Shown: piece after piece, positions 16,523 through 25,655 of the stretch
Layout: each line of letters begins with the position of its first letter
Position numbering within the stretch: position 1 is the stretch's first letter
From: G020348385 sp964538085
Lineage (GTDB): Bacteria; Acidobacteriota; Aminicenantia; Aminicenantales; Aminicenantaceae
NCBI GenBank assembly: GCA_964538085.1
Contig: CAZIDF010000013.1
Span: 32,320-96,319 of the forward strand
Direction: 5' to 3'
Length of the DNA stretch: 64,000 nt
Translations under genes and position numbers: made by a program
Notes under the pieces: generated by a model
Told to the model about the DNA's origin: nothing
Seen by the model: only the letters and a program-made list of their open reading frames with translations
Database searches by the model: none

Positions 16523-18646
16523 TTAAGACTCTAAACATTTCCTTATGTCTTCTATCTTAAAGGGTTTTTGGATAAACCCTGAGGCACCTTTCTGTTTGAG
16601 GTCGTCCCAAACATCTTCTTTCAATTGGCTGCCACTCATCATGATGACTTTTATCTTGGGTGATATTTCTCTGATTTTTTCAAGGACTTCAATGCCTGAA
16701 ACTCCCGTCATGATTATATCCAAAAACACAACATCAAATAACTCCTTTTTAACCAGACTTATAGCTGTTCTTCCTGTTAATGCAGATTTCACTTTGTGGC
16801 CCTCTACTGATAACCACTTCGTAAGCATCTTGCATATCTCTTCCTCATCATCTACTGCCAAAATCTTCACAGTTTTTGTCTTTTCTGCTTTTGTCTTTTT
16901 TTTCTCTTTAACGGTTCTCTTCTTGGCTTTCACCGCATTGACTGGTAATCTGATAGTGAAAGTCGTTCCTTTTCCTACCTCGCTCTCTACCTCAATGCTA
17001 CCTCCATGTCGCTCAACAATCCCATGAGAAACAGATAATCCAAGCCCCATTCCCTGGATTCTAGTGTTACCACCCACAGCTCCCTTGGTCGTATAAAAAG
17101 GTTCAAAGATCTTGCTCAGATTCTCTTTCTTTATTCCTCTCCCTGTATCCGTAAAGCTTATCTCAACATTATCTTTAACCTTCTTAATCTCTATCTCCAG
17201 CTTCCCTCCTTCAGGAAACATCGCATCTCTGGCATTTGCAGCCATATTCAGAAACACTTGCTGTATTTCACCCTTATTGACCTCAATTTTTAGAGCTCTT
17301 CCATATTTCCTTATTACAGAAATATTTTTCTTCTCCATCTGTTCTTCTAACATCGACAGTATGAAATCCATTAATTCAGGAATACTACTGAGCTCCCTTT
17401 CCAGTACATCTCTGCTGGAGAAGGTAAATAAGTCTCTAATGATCTTTGAGACTCTATCAGAAGTATTGCAGACTATATCTAAAGCCTCTTCCAAATCTTC
17501 TTGTTTCTTTGTTCTCTGAGCATATTCTGTATGCCCGATCATTATCTGAAGCAGGTTGTTGAATTCGTGAGCTATGCCGCTTGTCAGGGTTCCTAATCCC
17601 GCCATCTTCTCAGAGTTTTTGAGCTTTGTCTGAAGCTTGACTTTTTCTTTCTCTACTTTTATTCTTTTGGTTATATCCCTTATAGCAAGGATTATTTTTT
17701 TTCTTCCCTTAGAGATAAAGGCCGCTATATTGATTTCTGCAAAAAATTCAGTCCCGTTCTTCTTTTTGTGTTTGTGTGCGGGAATATCAACACTACCTGG
17801 CTCGCCATTTACAATTTTATCCACAGCGACCTTAGTTTTATCTGGTCCCCCTGATATATCAGTTAGCTGAAGCTTTAGGAATTCATCTCTTGTGTATCCA
17901 AACAAATCTAGGGTTGCTTTATTGACATCCTCGAACCTTCTTGTCTCTCCATCGAAAATCATCAAAGCGTCTGTTTCGTTTTCAAAAAGCTGACGATATC
18001 TCTCCTTGCTCTCTTCCAATATCCTTATCATCGGGTTGGTAATCCTTAAGAAAAGCATTGCACCCAAACCAATAACTAAAACAGCAAAACCCAAAGCTAT
18101 TAGGGAAGTCCTAATGAATGGAGACCGTATCTCATCAAGGTCTATCTTTGCTACGATGCCTAAGGCGAGTTCACCTACTGGCTCATAGGCCGCCAGAACC
18201 TTCTCTCCTCTGTAGTCAAGCCCAATTATTATCCCCGACATCCCTGAAAGAGCTAGCCGCATGGGCTCAGCAAGCTCAGATTCAATTGGAATTGGCATTG
18301 TGAATTCGAGGTCGTAGTGACGGTGGTTGAGTAAGAAAACGATTTCATCCCCCACTCGTCGAGCCAGGGTAAACTCTCCAGTTTCTCCAAATCCCTTGTA
18401 GTGTGAATGTGCATCTATGATCTGGCTCAAGGTTCTTTCCATTATGGGCCCTTCTTCCTTCTCAAGTTGTTCATCCCGTGCAATGGCTTCAATAAGACGA
18501 GCGTGGCTCTGAGCGGTTTCTGTCAATCGAACTTTTTCCTCATCTAAGGCTGTCCTGTACATCATGAAGCTCGCCATCCCAACCACAACCAAAGAGATTA
18601 TTATCATAGTAACAATCAATAAAAGGACTCTATTTAGGTCCTTCAT
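16523..18646 (-). CDS. Membrane hybrid histidine kinase with C-terminal receiver
   Basis: A 707-residue kinase. Transmembrane helices at 7-28 and 181-200 bracket a periplasmic sensor of about 150 residues that looks like a Cache-type domain. A PAS domain (215-330), a DHp domain with His360 (LTSGIAHEFNNLLQIM), a HATPase domain (DTGRGIKKEN, GMGLGLSVS), a lysine-rich linker (KKRTVKEKKKTKAEKTK) and a receiver with Asp643 follow. It is the only kinase of the island that senses the periplasm. The ribosome-binding site is AGGAGG, eight bases before ATG. Its receiver is closest to the stand-alone receivers at 12599 and 13093. Confidence 0.95.
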   Translation of the reverse strand: MKDLNRVLLLIVTMIIISLVVVGMASFMMYRTALDEEKVRLTETAQSHARLIEAIARDEQLEKEEGPIMERTLSQIIDAHSHYKGFGETGEFTLARRVGDEIVFLLNHRHYDLEFTMPIPIESELAEPMRLALSGMSGIIIGLDYRGEKVLAAYEPVGELALGIVAKIDLDEIRSPFIRTSLIALGFAVLVIGLGAMLFLRITNPMIRILEESKERYRQLFENETDALMIFDGETRRFEDVNKATLDLFGYTRDEFLKLQLTDISGGPDKTKVAVDKIVNGEPGSVDIPAHKHKKKNGTEFFAEINIAAFISKGRKKIILAIRDITKRIKVEKEKVKLQTKLKNSEKMAGLGTLTSGIAHEFNNLLQIMIGHTEYAQRTKKQEDLEEALDIVCNTSDRVSKIIRDLFTFSSRDVLERELSSIPELMDFILSMLEEQMEKKNISVIRKYGRALKIEVNKGEIQQVFLNMAANARDAMFPEGGKLEIEIKKVKDNVEISFTDTGRGIKKENLSKIFEPFYTTKGAVGGNTRIQGMGLGLSVSHGIVERHGGSIEVESEVGKGTTFTIRLPVNAVKAKKRTVKEKKKTKAEKTKTVKILAVDDEEEICKMLTKWLSVEGHKVKSALTGRTAISLVKKELFDVVFLDIIMTGVSGIEVLEKIREISPKIKVIMMSGSQLKEDVWDDLKQKGASGFIQKPFKIEDIRKCLES

Positions 18647-18806
18647 TGTCCACCTCCTACATTGTATAAATCTGCCAGAAATGGTGATTTTGTTTTGACC
18701 TGGTTTTTCATTGGCATCCTTTCAAAAAAAGCAGGAATTGTCTCTAAATGGAGGAGTTTGTCTGAGAATCGGCTGGGGTAGTTAAAAGATATGAACTTAC
18801 TTTGCT

Positions 18807-18826
18807 ATATGGATTTTTACCCATCT
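18807..18826. promoter_or_regulatory. Imperfect enhancer-like dyad upstream of the hybrid kinase
   Basis: ATATGG-N8-CCATCT keeps the core TATGG-N8-CCAT of the dyads at 7684, 10564 and 10648. It lies 160 bases upstream of the hybrid-kinase start (18646). No acceptable sigma-54 promoter was found between them, so this may be chance. The surrounding 280-base intergenic stretch shows nothing else that I can support. Confidence 0.25.
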
Positions 18827-18926
18827 GCTTTTGCTTTTACAATTCCCACAGAGGATTATTTCACAGAGAAAGTTTGTAGTCAATGTGGAAAGGATAGATT
18901 TCTTCAACCGGGAATAGGATACTTAA

Positions 18927-20306
18927 TTAGTATAAATTGGCTTTTTTGAGGATTTGGACGATGCCGGGCTTTTTCATCTGGACCTCGATATCCTTTACAG
19001 TGCGAGGGATGCCGGCTGTCAGGTTCTCACAGCCATCTTCGGTGATCAAAATCGTGTCTTCCACCCGCACTCCCAGGTTTTCATCCGGAAACACGCACAA
19101 AGGCTCGTTGGCAAAAACCATTCCCGCTTTCAACACGCTCGGTCCCCCGCCAACATCGTGAACAGCCATTCCGACATAGTGGCCAAATCCTCCACTCATA
19201 TGCTGGAAATAATCCTTGGTTAGGTCGAATCCCTGTTTTTCCAAAATTTCCTGCACTTCCAACCGGCATTGCTCCCGCGTCAACCCAGGCCGATAAACCT
19301 GTAAACAGGCTTCATGGACTGCATTGCACGCTTCATAGACCTCCCTTTGCCTGGGAGTGAACTTACCGTTCACAGGATAGGAAACGGTGATGTCGATGTC
19401 ATAATACCCCAAATCCGGCCCGACATCGATTACCAAAAAGTCCCCGTCCTCGAGCAGCCTGTCGTGTTTGTAATAATGCAAATACGGATGATTCTCACCA
19501 GAGCAGATGATCATGTAATAGGCCAGATCCTGGGCTCCTTCCTTTTTGACCATGTATTCATACAACGCCGCCAGTTCATATTCATACATCCCGGGCCGCG
19601 TTGCCTTGATCATTTCATTGTGGGCTTTCACCGCGATCCGTCCCCCTTTGCGCAAAACCTCGATCTCAGCCGGGGATTTGATCGTACGCAAGTCCCAGAT
19701 CATCTGCGAACAATCATGCACATCGACCTGAGGAAAACGTTCTTTGATAAGTTTCACAAACTGCATTTCTCGAGTCAGGCGGCCGTCCCAGTCGTCAAAC
19801 ACCATGTTTCGTTGAAGGGTGCTGAGTTTTTCCCGGCTGCATTCCCTCAAGAGCTCTTCCGGTTTGAACGACGTGTAAAAAAGGCTGGAGCCATCAGCCA
19901 GGCGATTCAGATAGGAGGAAAATTGATCGCGGGATAAAAACCTTTCAATTCCTGTGACTTCCGTCGGGATTTGCACATAATCCAAATCGATCCCAACATT
20001 TCTAGCCTCCCTTTCGGAAATGGTGTAGAAAAGGGTGCTCTCATTGCGAACACCGTCTATGATAAGGATGGCATCGGGAACCTCGACTCCGGTGAAATAC
20101 ATGAAATCGTTGTTCTGGTAATACTCATTATAGTCCACTCGGTGCTTTGCCCCGAGAACGATCGCAATCCCATCTGGGATCTTTTCCATCATCCGTGCAC
20201 GCCGGGCTGCATATTCTTCTTTGGTGAATTGGGCCGCAAAAAGGGACGACCCGACCAGCAAAATTCCGGAAATTATTATGGATAAATATCGAAATCGCTT
20301 GATCAT
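18927..20306 (-). CDS. pepP: Secreted Xaa-Pro aminopeptidase (M24B)
   Basis: About 459 residues from ATG 20306, which follows AAGGAGG by five bases; an in-frame GTG two codons earlier is less likely. Residues 3-25 form a signal peptide, so unlike the cytosolic E. coli enzyme this one should be exported. An N-terminal creatinase-like domain precedes the pita-bread catalytic domain. Visible metal ligands are the Asp pair in VGPDLGYYDIDIT, His in FGHYVG, Glu in NEPLC and Glu in RVEDT. It removes N-terminal residues before proline and needs two Mn or similar ions. The gene appears to stand alone. Confidence 0.93.
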   Translation of the reverse strand: MIKRFRYLSIIISGILLVGSSLFAAQFTKEEYAARRARMMEKIPDGIAIVLGAKHRVDYNEYYQNNDFMYFTGVEVPDAILIIDGVRNESTLFYTISEREARNVGIDLDYVQIPTEVTGIERFLSRDQFSSYLNRLADGSSLFYTSFKPEELLRECSREKLSTLQRNMVFDDWDGRLTREMQFVKLIKERFPQVDVHDCSQMIWDLRTIKSPAEIEVLRKGGRIAVKAHNEMIKATRPGMYEYELAALYEYMVKKEGAQDLAYYMIICSGENHPYLHYYKHDRLLEDGDFLVIDVGPDLGYYDIDITVSYPVNGKFTPRQREVYEACNAVHEACLQVYRPGLTREQCRLEVQEILEKQGFDLTKDYFQHMSGGFGHYVGMAVHDVGGGPSVLKAGMVFANEPLCVFPDENLGVRVEDTILITEDGCENLTAGIPRTVKDIEVQMKKPGIVQILKKANLY

Positions 20307-20417
20307 CTCCACCTCCTTCTCGATTCCTTACCATGCTCGCTCAAAGAAAGCAAGCAGAACAGAAGATTCAAAAAATGCTCTATTTTTTTAATCCGGATTC
20401 ATTTTCGACCTATTTTT

Positions 20418-20426
20418 TGCTAAAAT
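20418..20426 (+). promoter_or_regulatory. Extended -10 promoter of the histone gene
   Basis: TGCTAAAAT places an extended -10 box 20 bases before the start codon, giving a leader of roughly 14 bases that includes AGGAG. No good -35 is visible, as expected for extended -10 promoters. The same nonamer recurs at 20680 and 35782. Confidence 0.5.
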
Positions 20427-20446
20427 CCCTAATTTAGGAGTGGAAG

Positions 20447-20665
20447 ATGGGTGAGCTGTCTAAACTGGCGTTAAAGAGAATCATAAGAGATACCGGAGCA
20501 AGGGCGAGCCGAGGAGCTGCCCGGGAATTGGCACGCTCTGTAGAAGAGATCGCGAGAGAGATCGCTGAGCGCAGCAAATGGCTTGCCGAGCATGCCGGAA
20601 GACAGACGGTCAAAGAAAAGGATGTCCGCCTGGCTGTGAAGGAGTGGCGATCCCGCAGCTTATAA
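20447..20665 (+). CDS. Archaeal-type histone-fold protein
   Basis: A 72-residue basic protein made of one histone fold and nothing else. RIIRDTGA (11-18) corresponds to helix 1 of archaeal histones, residues 22-49 to the long helix 2, and HAGRQTVKEKDVRLAV (49-64) to loop 2 and helix 3. His49, Arg52, Thr54, Lys56 and Asp59 coincide in number and identity with residues of methanogen histone HMfB, including the Arg-Asp clamp and the His/Asp used at the dimer-dimer interface. Arg19 in loop 1 is also kept. It should dimerise and bind DNA, and may form larger assemblies. AGGAG precedes ATG by six bases. Bacterial histones are known but rare. Confidence 0.88.
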   Translation: MGELSKLALKRIIRDTGARASRGAARELARSVEEIAREIAERSKWLAEHAGRQTVKEKDVRLAVKEWRSRSL

Positions 20666-20679
20666 TCCAAGGTTAAGTC

Positions 20680-20688
20680 TGCTAAAAT
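20680..20688 (+). promoter_or_regulatory. Extended -10 promoter of the PAP2 gene
   Basis: TGCTAAAAT ends 13 bases before ATG 20702, so the predicted leader is about seven bases. There is no Shine-Dalgarno, so the transcript would be nearly leaderless. It repeats the histone gene box, and the PAP2 gene may also be read through from the histone gene. Confidence 0.45.
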
Positions 20689-20701
20689 ACCTTTTCGAGA
20701 A

Positions 20702-21643
20702 ATGAAAAATAAAAATATAATCCTAAAAGTTTGGAACTGGCGGTATTCCGGTGTTCGCTTTCGGCTGATGGATATCAACATCACGGTCTACATGGCATTG
20801 ATCGGCCTGCTCGTTATCTTCTTCCATAAAAATGTCCCCAATTGGCCAAAGCACTTTATCATTCACGGCGCTTTCGTAATCGGGATCCTGGAAATCGTGA
20901 GACTGGGTGAAAAAAATCCTGAAAACAAGCTTTTTTCCATTCTTCGCACTTTTTATCCGATTGTGATTTTTCTGTACGCTTGGGAAGAACTGGCCGTTTT
21001 GCAATCCATGATCTATGGTTCTTTCTGGCTCACAGACACTCTTGTCCGCTGGGATATGCTGATTTTTGGAGTCCACCCCACAGTGTGGATCCAAAAGCTG
21101 TACAATCCGTGGCTGGATGAATTGATGAACTTTATCTATGCCGCTTATTACACTTTTTTCCTTTTGGTCCCTCTGATCTTTTTTATCCGGAAAAAAAAGG
21201 AAGTCTCCTACGCCATCTATTCCTTGGCGACCCTCACATACTTGACCAATTTTGTCATCTTTTATCTTCTTCCTGCACTAGGTGCGAAACCTGCGCCGAT
21301 GCTCGCAGGCCTTCACGTCAAAGAGCACACAGGATTCTTATTCGTGGAACTCAACAGAATCATCCAAGCCAAAGGGGGAATTGCGTGCGGCGCATTCCCC
21401 TCCTCGCATGTGGCCGGAGCCCTCGTGTGGGCGTTATCGGCTCTGCGATTTGACAAGAAATTAGGGTATATTGTCCTGCCTTTTGCGATAGGGATAGGAT
21501 TTTCCACCGTCTACATGGGACTCCACCACGCAGTAGATCCCATCTCCGGATACATCTGGGGAGCTTTCAGTTTTGTTTTGGGCCTAAAATTACTCAGGAT
21601 CCGGGGAGAAGATCCGATTCAATCCAGAAAGTTTTCCTCGTAA
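20702..21643 (+). CDS. PAP2-family integral membrane enzyme (Aur1/inositol-phosphoceramide-synthase-like)
   Basis: A 313-residue polytopic protein with about six to eight hydrophobic segments. The PAP2 phosphatase signature is present as GAFPSSHVAGAL and GLHHAVDPISG, supplying the two catalytic histidines and the Asp. The spacing and the long N-terminal membrane region resemble the PAP2_3 group, which transfers or removes phospho-head-groups on lipids. It acts in the membrane on a lipid phosphate or similar substrate that cannot be specified. Its last 25 bases overlap the convergent SDR gene. A seven-base leader is predicted. Confidence 0.85.
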   Translation: MKNKNIILKVWNWRYSGVRFRLMDINITVYMALIGLLVIFFHKNVPNWPKHFIIHGAFVIGILEIVRLGEKNPENKLFSILRTFYPIVIFLYAWEELAVLQSMIYGSFWLTDTLVRWDMLIFGVHPTVWIQKLYNPWLDELMNFIYAAYYTFFLLVPLIFFIRKKKEVSYAIYSLATLTYLTNFVIFYLLPALGAKPAPMLAGLHVKEHTGFLFVELNRIIQAKGGIACGAFPSSHVAGALVWALSALRFDKKLGYIVLPFAIGIGFSTVYMGLHHAVDPISGYIWGAFSFVLGLKLLRIRGEDPIQSRKFSS

Positions 21644-22617
21644 TACCGGCAGCTATCTTCGATCGTTTTTTCGAACGATCTGTACTCGTGATCGAACTCC
21701 TTCCTGCTTTTTTCGTTCGAATAATACACCACCCATCCACTCAATTTTCCGTAGGCATGAGTCAACAATGGCTTGCGTTTTGTCATTTTTCCAAAAAATT
21801 CCGACAATCTTCCGATCGCACTCAAGAGAAATGCAGGCACGGGAAAAGGAAAGACCTTTTTGTGTGCGTATTTTGCGATGGCCCTTACGACCTCAGCATA
21901 TCTTACATTGGCCCCGACAATTAGGTATTTTTCACCGCTTATTCGTGACCTCAAGGCTTTGATGATCATTTCCACAAGGTCCCTCACATCGACGACAGCC
22001 AGACCTCCGGAGAAACAGCCAAAAAGTCCCTTTTTATAGATCCTGTCATACAATTGATTATGGGGTGTTTGGACATTGGGATCTCCAGGCCCCATGATAG
22101 ATGCAGGTAGAAAGATCACTGCAGGAAGTCCATCCTCTCTACAAGCTTTTTCACTGATCTTCTGTCCCTCATGTTTGGATGTCATGTAGTGAAAATTCTG
22201 AGGCCAGTTAAAAGGGGTCTCTTCATCGGCCAATTTTCCATTTTTATAAAATCCGCAGGCACCCACCGAAGAGATATGGATGAGCCGAAGGATCCGATAT
22301 CGAATGCATGCCTTGACAACATTATTTACCCCTATCGCGTTAACATCCATCAAGGCCTTTTTGTCTCGCTTATTGTAGGAGATAAGCCCGGCAAGATGAA
22401 TAACATGGGTTTGTCCCTGGATTGCCCTGGAGACGTCTTCCGCGTTAGTGATGTCTCCATATATAACTTGGATCCCTTTCCTCTGGGAAATGACATGCTC
22501 AAAAGGATCATCAGGGAGGACGAATACAGAAATCTGGGCTTCCGGAAAAGACTGGGGCAGCTCATCCAGCAAAACATTGCCGACAAATCCCGTAGCACCT
22601 GTGACAAGAATTTTCAT
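21619..22617 (-). CDS. NAD-dependent epimerase/dehydratase (extended SDR)
   Basis: A 332-residue extended short-chain dehydrogenase. The N-terminus has the Rossmann motif GATGFVG (7-13), an acidic strand end, HLAGLIS and the catalytic YMTSK. The C-terminal part is hydrophobic and of the type seen in dihydroflavonol-reductase or 3-beta-HSD-like enzymes. The substrate is probably a sugar nucleotide, sterol-like or lipid ketone, and the sequence does not decide. It is followed upstream by a CPBP protease gene and a second SDR of the same class (23345-24346), all on one strand, so these three form an operon. Confidence 0.9.
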   Translation of the reverse strand: MKILVTGATGFVGNVLLDELPQSFPEAQISVFVLPDDPFEHVISQRKGIQVIYGDITNAEDVSRAIQGQTHVIHLAGLISYNKRDKKALMDVNAIGVNNVVKACIRYRILRLIHISSVGACGFYKNGKLADEETPFNWPQNFHYMTSKHEGQKISEKACREDGLPAVIFLPASIMGPGDPNVQTPHNQLYDRIYKKGLFGCFSGGLAVVDVRDLVEMIIKALRSRISGEKYLIVGANVRYAEVVRAIAKYAHKKVFPFPVPAFLLSAIGRLSEFFGKMTKRKPLLTHAYGKLSGWVVYYSNEKSRKEFDHEYRSFEKTIEDSCRYYEENFLD

Positions 22618-22625
22618 GGACAGCT

Positions 22626-23348
22626 TCAGATCCTTTTTCTGTTTCTATGATAACGAAGATAAATGATGGTGTCATTCAGGATGCCGATAAAGGCGTGGAG
22701 AAATATGGTGTACAGGATAGATCGGGTGGAGTAAGCGATTAACCCAAAAATGATGCTTCCCAAAAGTGCCCCGAATATCTCCATGTCGGGATGCCCCAAG
22801 TGATACACGGTTGCTACGATGGCTTGAATCAAAATAGCGATGATGATTCCTGTGGTGCTCTCCCCTATCCATTGGACCAACCCAAGAAGAAGAACCCCCC
22901 TGAAAGTAAATTCCCATGCCACATAGTAAAAAACAAGATAGGACATTTCAAACAGCACAAATTTTTTAGAGTTTTCGCACGCTCTTTTTGAGAACGGGTA
23001 CTGTTCCCTGATCTCAGGATTTTTGGTCGAGATTAATGACAAGGCAGCCATGATCGGAATTCCTATCAGAACGATCAGCACGCCCAGTTTAGAATCGCCG
23101 AATTGGAGACCTAGACTCTTGAGGGCTTCTAGAGGTTGTGCAAAAGAAAATAGAATAAAAATAATGGGAATGACAAAAAGCAGTATAAAAAAATAGAAGA
23201 AATAGCGGATGAATGCCTTAAAATCGTCCGGATATTTTTTTAAGAGGCTTCTGTGATGGAAGAATGAAGAAACGAGGGCAAAACCGATAGCATAAACCAA
23301 AAACAATAACGAATTCGGCGAGAGATCTTTGAAGATATCCGGGATCAT
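22626..23348 (-). CDS. CPBP-type intramembrane protease homologue
   Basis: A 240-residue membrane protein with about six hydrophobic segments. The Abi/CPBP region shows AWEFTFRG (usual EExxxR), then VYHLGHPD (FxxxH-like) and HAFIGILND. The first glutamate of motif 1 is Trp-Glu rather than Glu-Glu, so activity is uncertain. The family includes type II CAAX proteases and bacteriocin immunity proteins. The start overlaps the stop of the second SDR (ATGA-type, 23345-23348) and the stop lies nine bases before the first SDR start, so it is translated as the middle gene of an operon. Confidence 0.8.
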   Translation of the reverse strand: MIPDIFKDLSPNSLLFLVYAIGFALVSSFFHHRSLLKKYPDDFKAFIRYFFYFFILLFVIPIIFILFSFAQPLEALKSLGLQFGDSKLGVLIVLIGIPIMAALSLISTKNPEIREQYPFSKRACENSKKFVLFEMSYLVFYYVAWEFTFRGVLLLGLVQWIGESTTGIIIAILIQAIVATVYHLGHPDMEIFGALLGSIIFGLIAYSTRSILYTIFLHAFIGILNDTIIYLRYHRNRKRI

Positions 23349-24346
23349 TTAATGTAGCCTGCCTCTTTCTCGGCCAGGTACCATTCCATGATTGAGCCTA
23401 ACTGCTTCTCTAAGTCGTTTTCAGGAACATAATTCAACTCATCTATGGTTTTAGAGATATCATAGTTGGTGTGAGTCGTGATTCTTTTAATCCGATAATC
23501 GGTCAATAAAGGTTCATAGGAGGGAACGATTTTTTGAATGATTTTCATAACAAATGCCAAAACATACGGAAAGAAAGTGGGGATGTAAATCCATTGCTTC
23601 TTGTTGAACTTTTTCTGAAAGAAGGAAAAAAACTCCTTCCATGTCAAATCGGATCCGTTGGTGATCGTGTACGTTCGGCCCTCGCTATTTTTTGAATGGC
23701 ATGCCAAGTATGTGGCTTGGCATAAGTTGTCCACATAGCAGAAGGGAAAGACCCATTTACCACTGCCCACGATAACGGGCACACCATCTTCAATTATTCT
23801 TAGGAGGTGCACACATGTGATCCTGTCATTGGGTCCGAAAACATCGGCAGGTCTCAAGATGATAACGGGCAATTTGCTGCCGTTGTGCATATGGAGCAAT
23901 TTTTTCTCTGTTTTTTTCTTGCTTCGCACATAGGGAAGATGGTTGGCAGATATGCCTGGTTTTTCTTCTGATATGTTCAGTTTTCTATAACCCAAGACGA
24001 GGGCTGAAGACATAAATATGAACTTTTTTAGATCGATGCCGCTTTCCTTGATATGATGAACAAGATCGATCGTGCTGTTGTAAATATTGGATTCACAACA
24101 TGCCTCATCGGCTATATCAGATACTATAGAGGCACAATGAATCAAGACGTCCAAATTTTTAGGCCATTCGATCTTATCCACTTCATTAAGGTCGCCGTAG
24201 ATCAAGTGGATGTTTTGATCTTTGAGAAAATGGAGGTCGGATGTTTTTCGGACCAGGCCATACACATTGTGGCCTTTGCTCAAAAAATAGCGGCAGAGAT
24301 TCGATCCGATAAATCCGTTCGCACCTGTTATCAGAACATTTTGCAT
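23345..24346 (-). CDS. NAD-dependent epimerase/dehydratase (extended SDR)
   Basis: A 333-residue enzyme from ATG 24346, where the Rossmann motif GANGFIG begins at residue 8. The frame is open for 104 further codons upstream, but these encode no recognisable domain and are rejected. AAGGA lies ten bases before the chosen start. The dinucleotide fold, an Asp in IYGDLNEVDK and a hydrophobic C-terminal membrane-like segment (PYVLAFVMKIIQKIVP) match NDP-sugar or steroid-type SDRs. The active-site Tyr is probably in LPYVRSKKK. It is the first gene of the SDR-CPBP-SDR operon. Confidence 0.88.
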   Translation of the reverse strand: MQNVLITGANGFIGSNLCRYFLSKGHNVYGLVRKTSDLHFLKDQNIHLIYGDLNEVDKIEWPKNLDVLIHCASIVSDIADEACCESNIYNSTIDLVHHIKESGIDLKKFIFMSSALVLGYRKLNISEEKPGISANHLPYVRSKKKTEKKLLHMHNGSKLPVIILRPADVFGPNDRITCVHLLRIIEDGVPVIVGSGKWVFPFCYVDNLCQATYLACHSKNSEGRTYTITNGSDLTWKEFFSFFQKKFNKKQWIYIPTFFPYVLAFVMKIIQKIVPSYEPLLTDYRIKRITTHTNYDISKTIDELNYVPENDLEKQLGSIMEWYLAEKEAGYIK

Positions 24347-24659
24347 GTTTCGTCTATCCTTGAGGAATATCATGTATAAAAGGTTATTTGGAAACAGGAT
24401 ACCAATGTATGAAGGGGGTGTCAACACACGAAGGATTTTTGTATTCTTACCTTTCCGATTGACAATTGGAATAGAGCATAATATAAAATTGGTTCTCATA
24501 TTCAGAATAGAATGTAATAAAAACAGAGATGATGATGTTTGGGAGGGACAGACTCTACTGTCTTTTCCATGAGGGGGGTGCCAACCATGGGCTTTAGAAC
24601 GGATGATCCTAAAGGTTCTGACTTCAGTTTCAGAGAGATCCAGCACAGGAAATAACATA

Positions 24660-25614
24660 ATGAAAAGAATAGCCTTTCTGTTTCTATTGGTACCCTTGCT
24701 TTCATTGCAAGGCCAAGACTTGAGCTATGGGAAAAAACACGTTATCCCGTCCAAGATTTTAAACGAAGACCGCATCTACTGGGTCAACCTGCCAGATTCG
24801 TACGATCATCCGAATTTTGGACCGCAAAGGTATCCGGTCATCTATGTGTTGGACGGCAAGTCCAACTTTTTGCCTTTGGTCGGGCTGATAAATTTCATGA
24901 GCGGGCGGGCAAGCGTGAACTTCCAAATTCCTGAAGTCATTATGGTTGGCATAGATACCAGCAACCGAACTCGGGATTTGACACCAACCGCCTCCAATTG
25001 GTCTCCAAGATGAGTCTCCTCAAACGCTAAAGAATTTAGACACGGAGAAAATTCAGCGTTACTATGTGAGCGTTGTCGATTCATCGGCAGGGGCAGATCT
25101 AGATTTCCACACCAAAAGCATCCACCAATTTGGGTTCAGCCTGGCTGCCAATGTTACTAAAAATCTAAAATGGAAATTGCATGTTGTTCCCGATACCGAT
25201 CACTCTTCTATTCCCTTGCTTAGCTGATATTACGGCTTGCGATTTGTGTTTTATGGCTACGATATGAGCCACTATGCCATGATGCAAGATCCCGATTCTA
25301 TCGAAAAGCACTTCGATAAATTGGCAAAAAATACTGGCTTGAGAATGGATCCGCCAGAAACCATTTTTGAGATTTTAGCGCATTATCTCACCACACCCAA
25401 TCGTTACCCTGACGCTGTAAAAGCCTTGAAAGTCATCCATTTAGGTTTGAAATACCATCCCCGATCGCCTTATTTACACGAAAAATTAGGCGTGGCTTAT
25501 GAAATGAACGATGAGCCGCAGAAGGCATTGGCCTCTTATGAGGAAGATTTGCGCCTAAATCCTGAAAATGAAGCCTTGAAAGAAAAGATTCAACAACTCA
25601 AAGAGAAGAAATAA
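24660..25614 (+). pseudogene. Broken alpha/beta-hydrolase (esterase D-like) with TPR tail
   Basis: An intact signal peptide and N-terminal esterase part (24660-25013) give YPVIYVLDGKSNFLPL and VIMVGIDT, typical of Fes/YieL-like esterases. The frame then ends. The C-terminal half resumes in another frame at about 25032 (TEKIQRYYVSVVDSS), meets an in-frame TGA at 25225-25227 just before YYGLRFVF, and runs on as a TPR-like tail to 25614. The central segment with the nucleophile elbow GxSxGG is missing. At least one deletion and one nonsense mutation are therefore present. An assembly error is a less likely reading, because no N-run is nearby. Confidence 0.8.
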
Positions 25615-25655
25615 AGCTAAGATGTAATTCCCTCGAAAAATTCGGCATTAGTCGC

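Noticed and set aside
18663..18678. TGGCAG-ATTTA-TACA on the minus strand as a sigma-54 promoter for the hybrid kinase
   Set aside because: The -12 element lacks the essential GC, although the distance to the dyad at 18807 is suitable.
18791..18949. 52-codon plus-strand frame with VCSQCGKDRF
   Set aside because: No ribosome-binding site, it overlaps the 3' end of pepP, and the single CxxC is weak evidence. It could be a relic.
24347..24658. 104-codon N-terminal extension of the second epimerase
   Set aside because: The Rossmann motif begins right after ATG 24346, and the extension has no domain or good start context.
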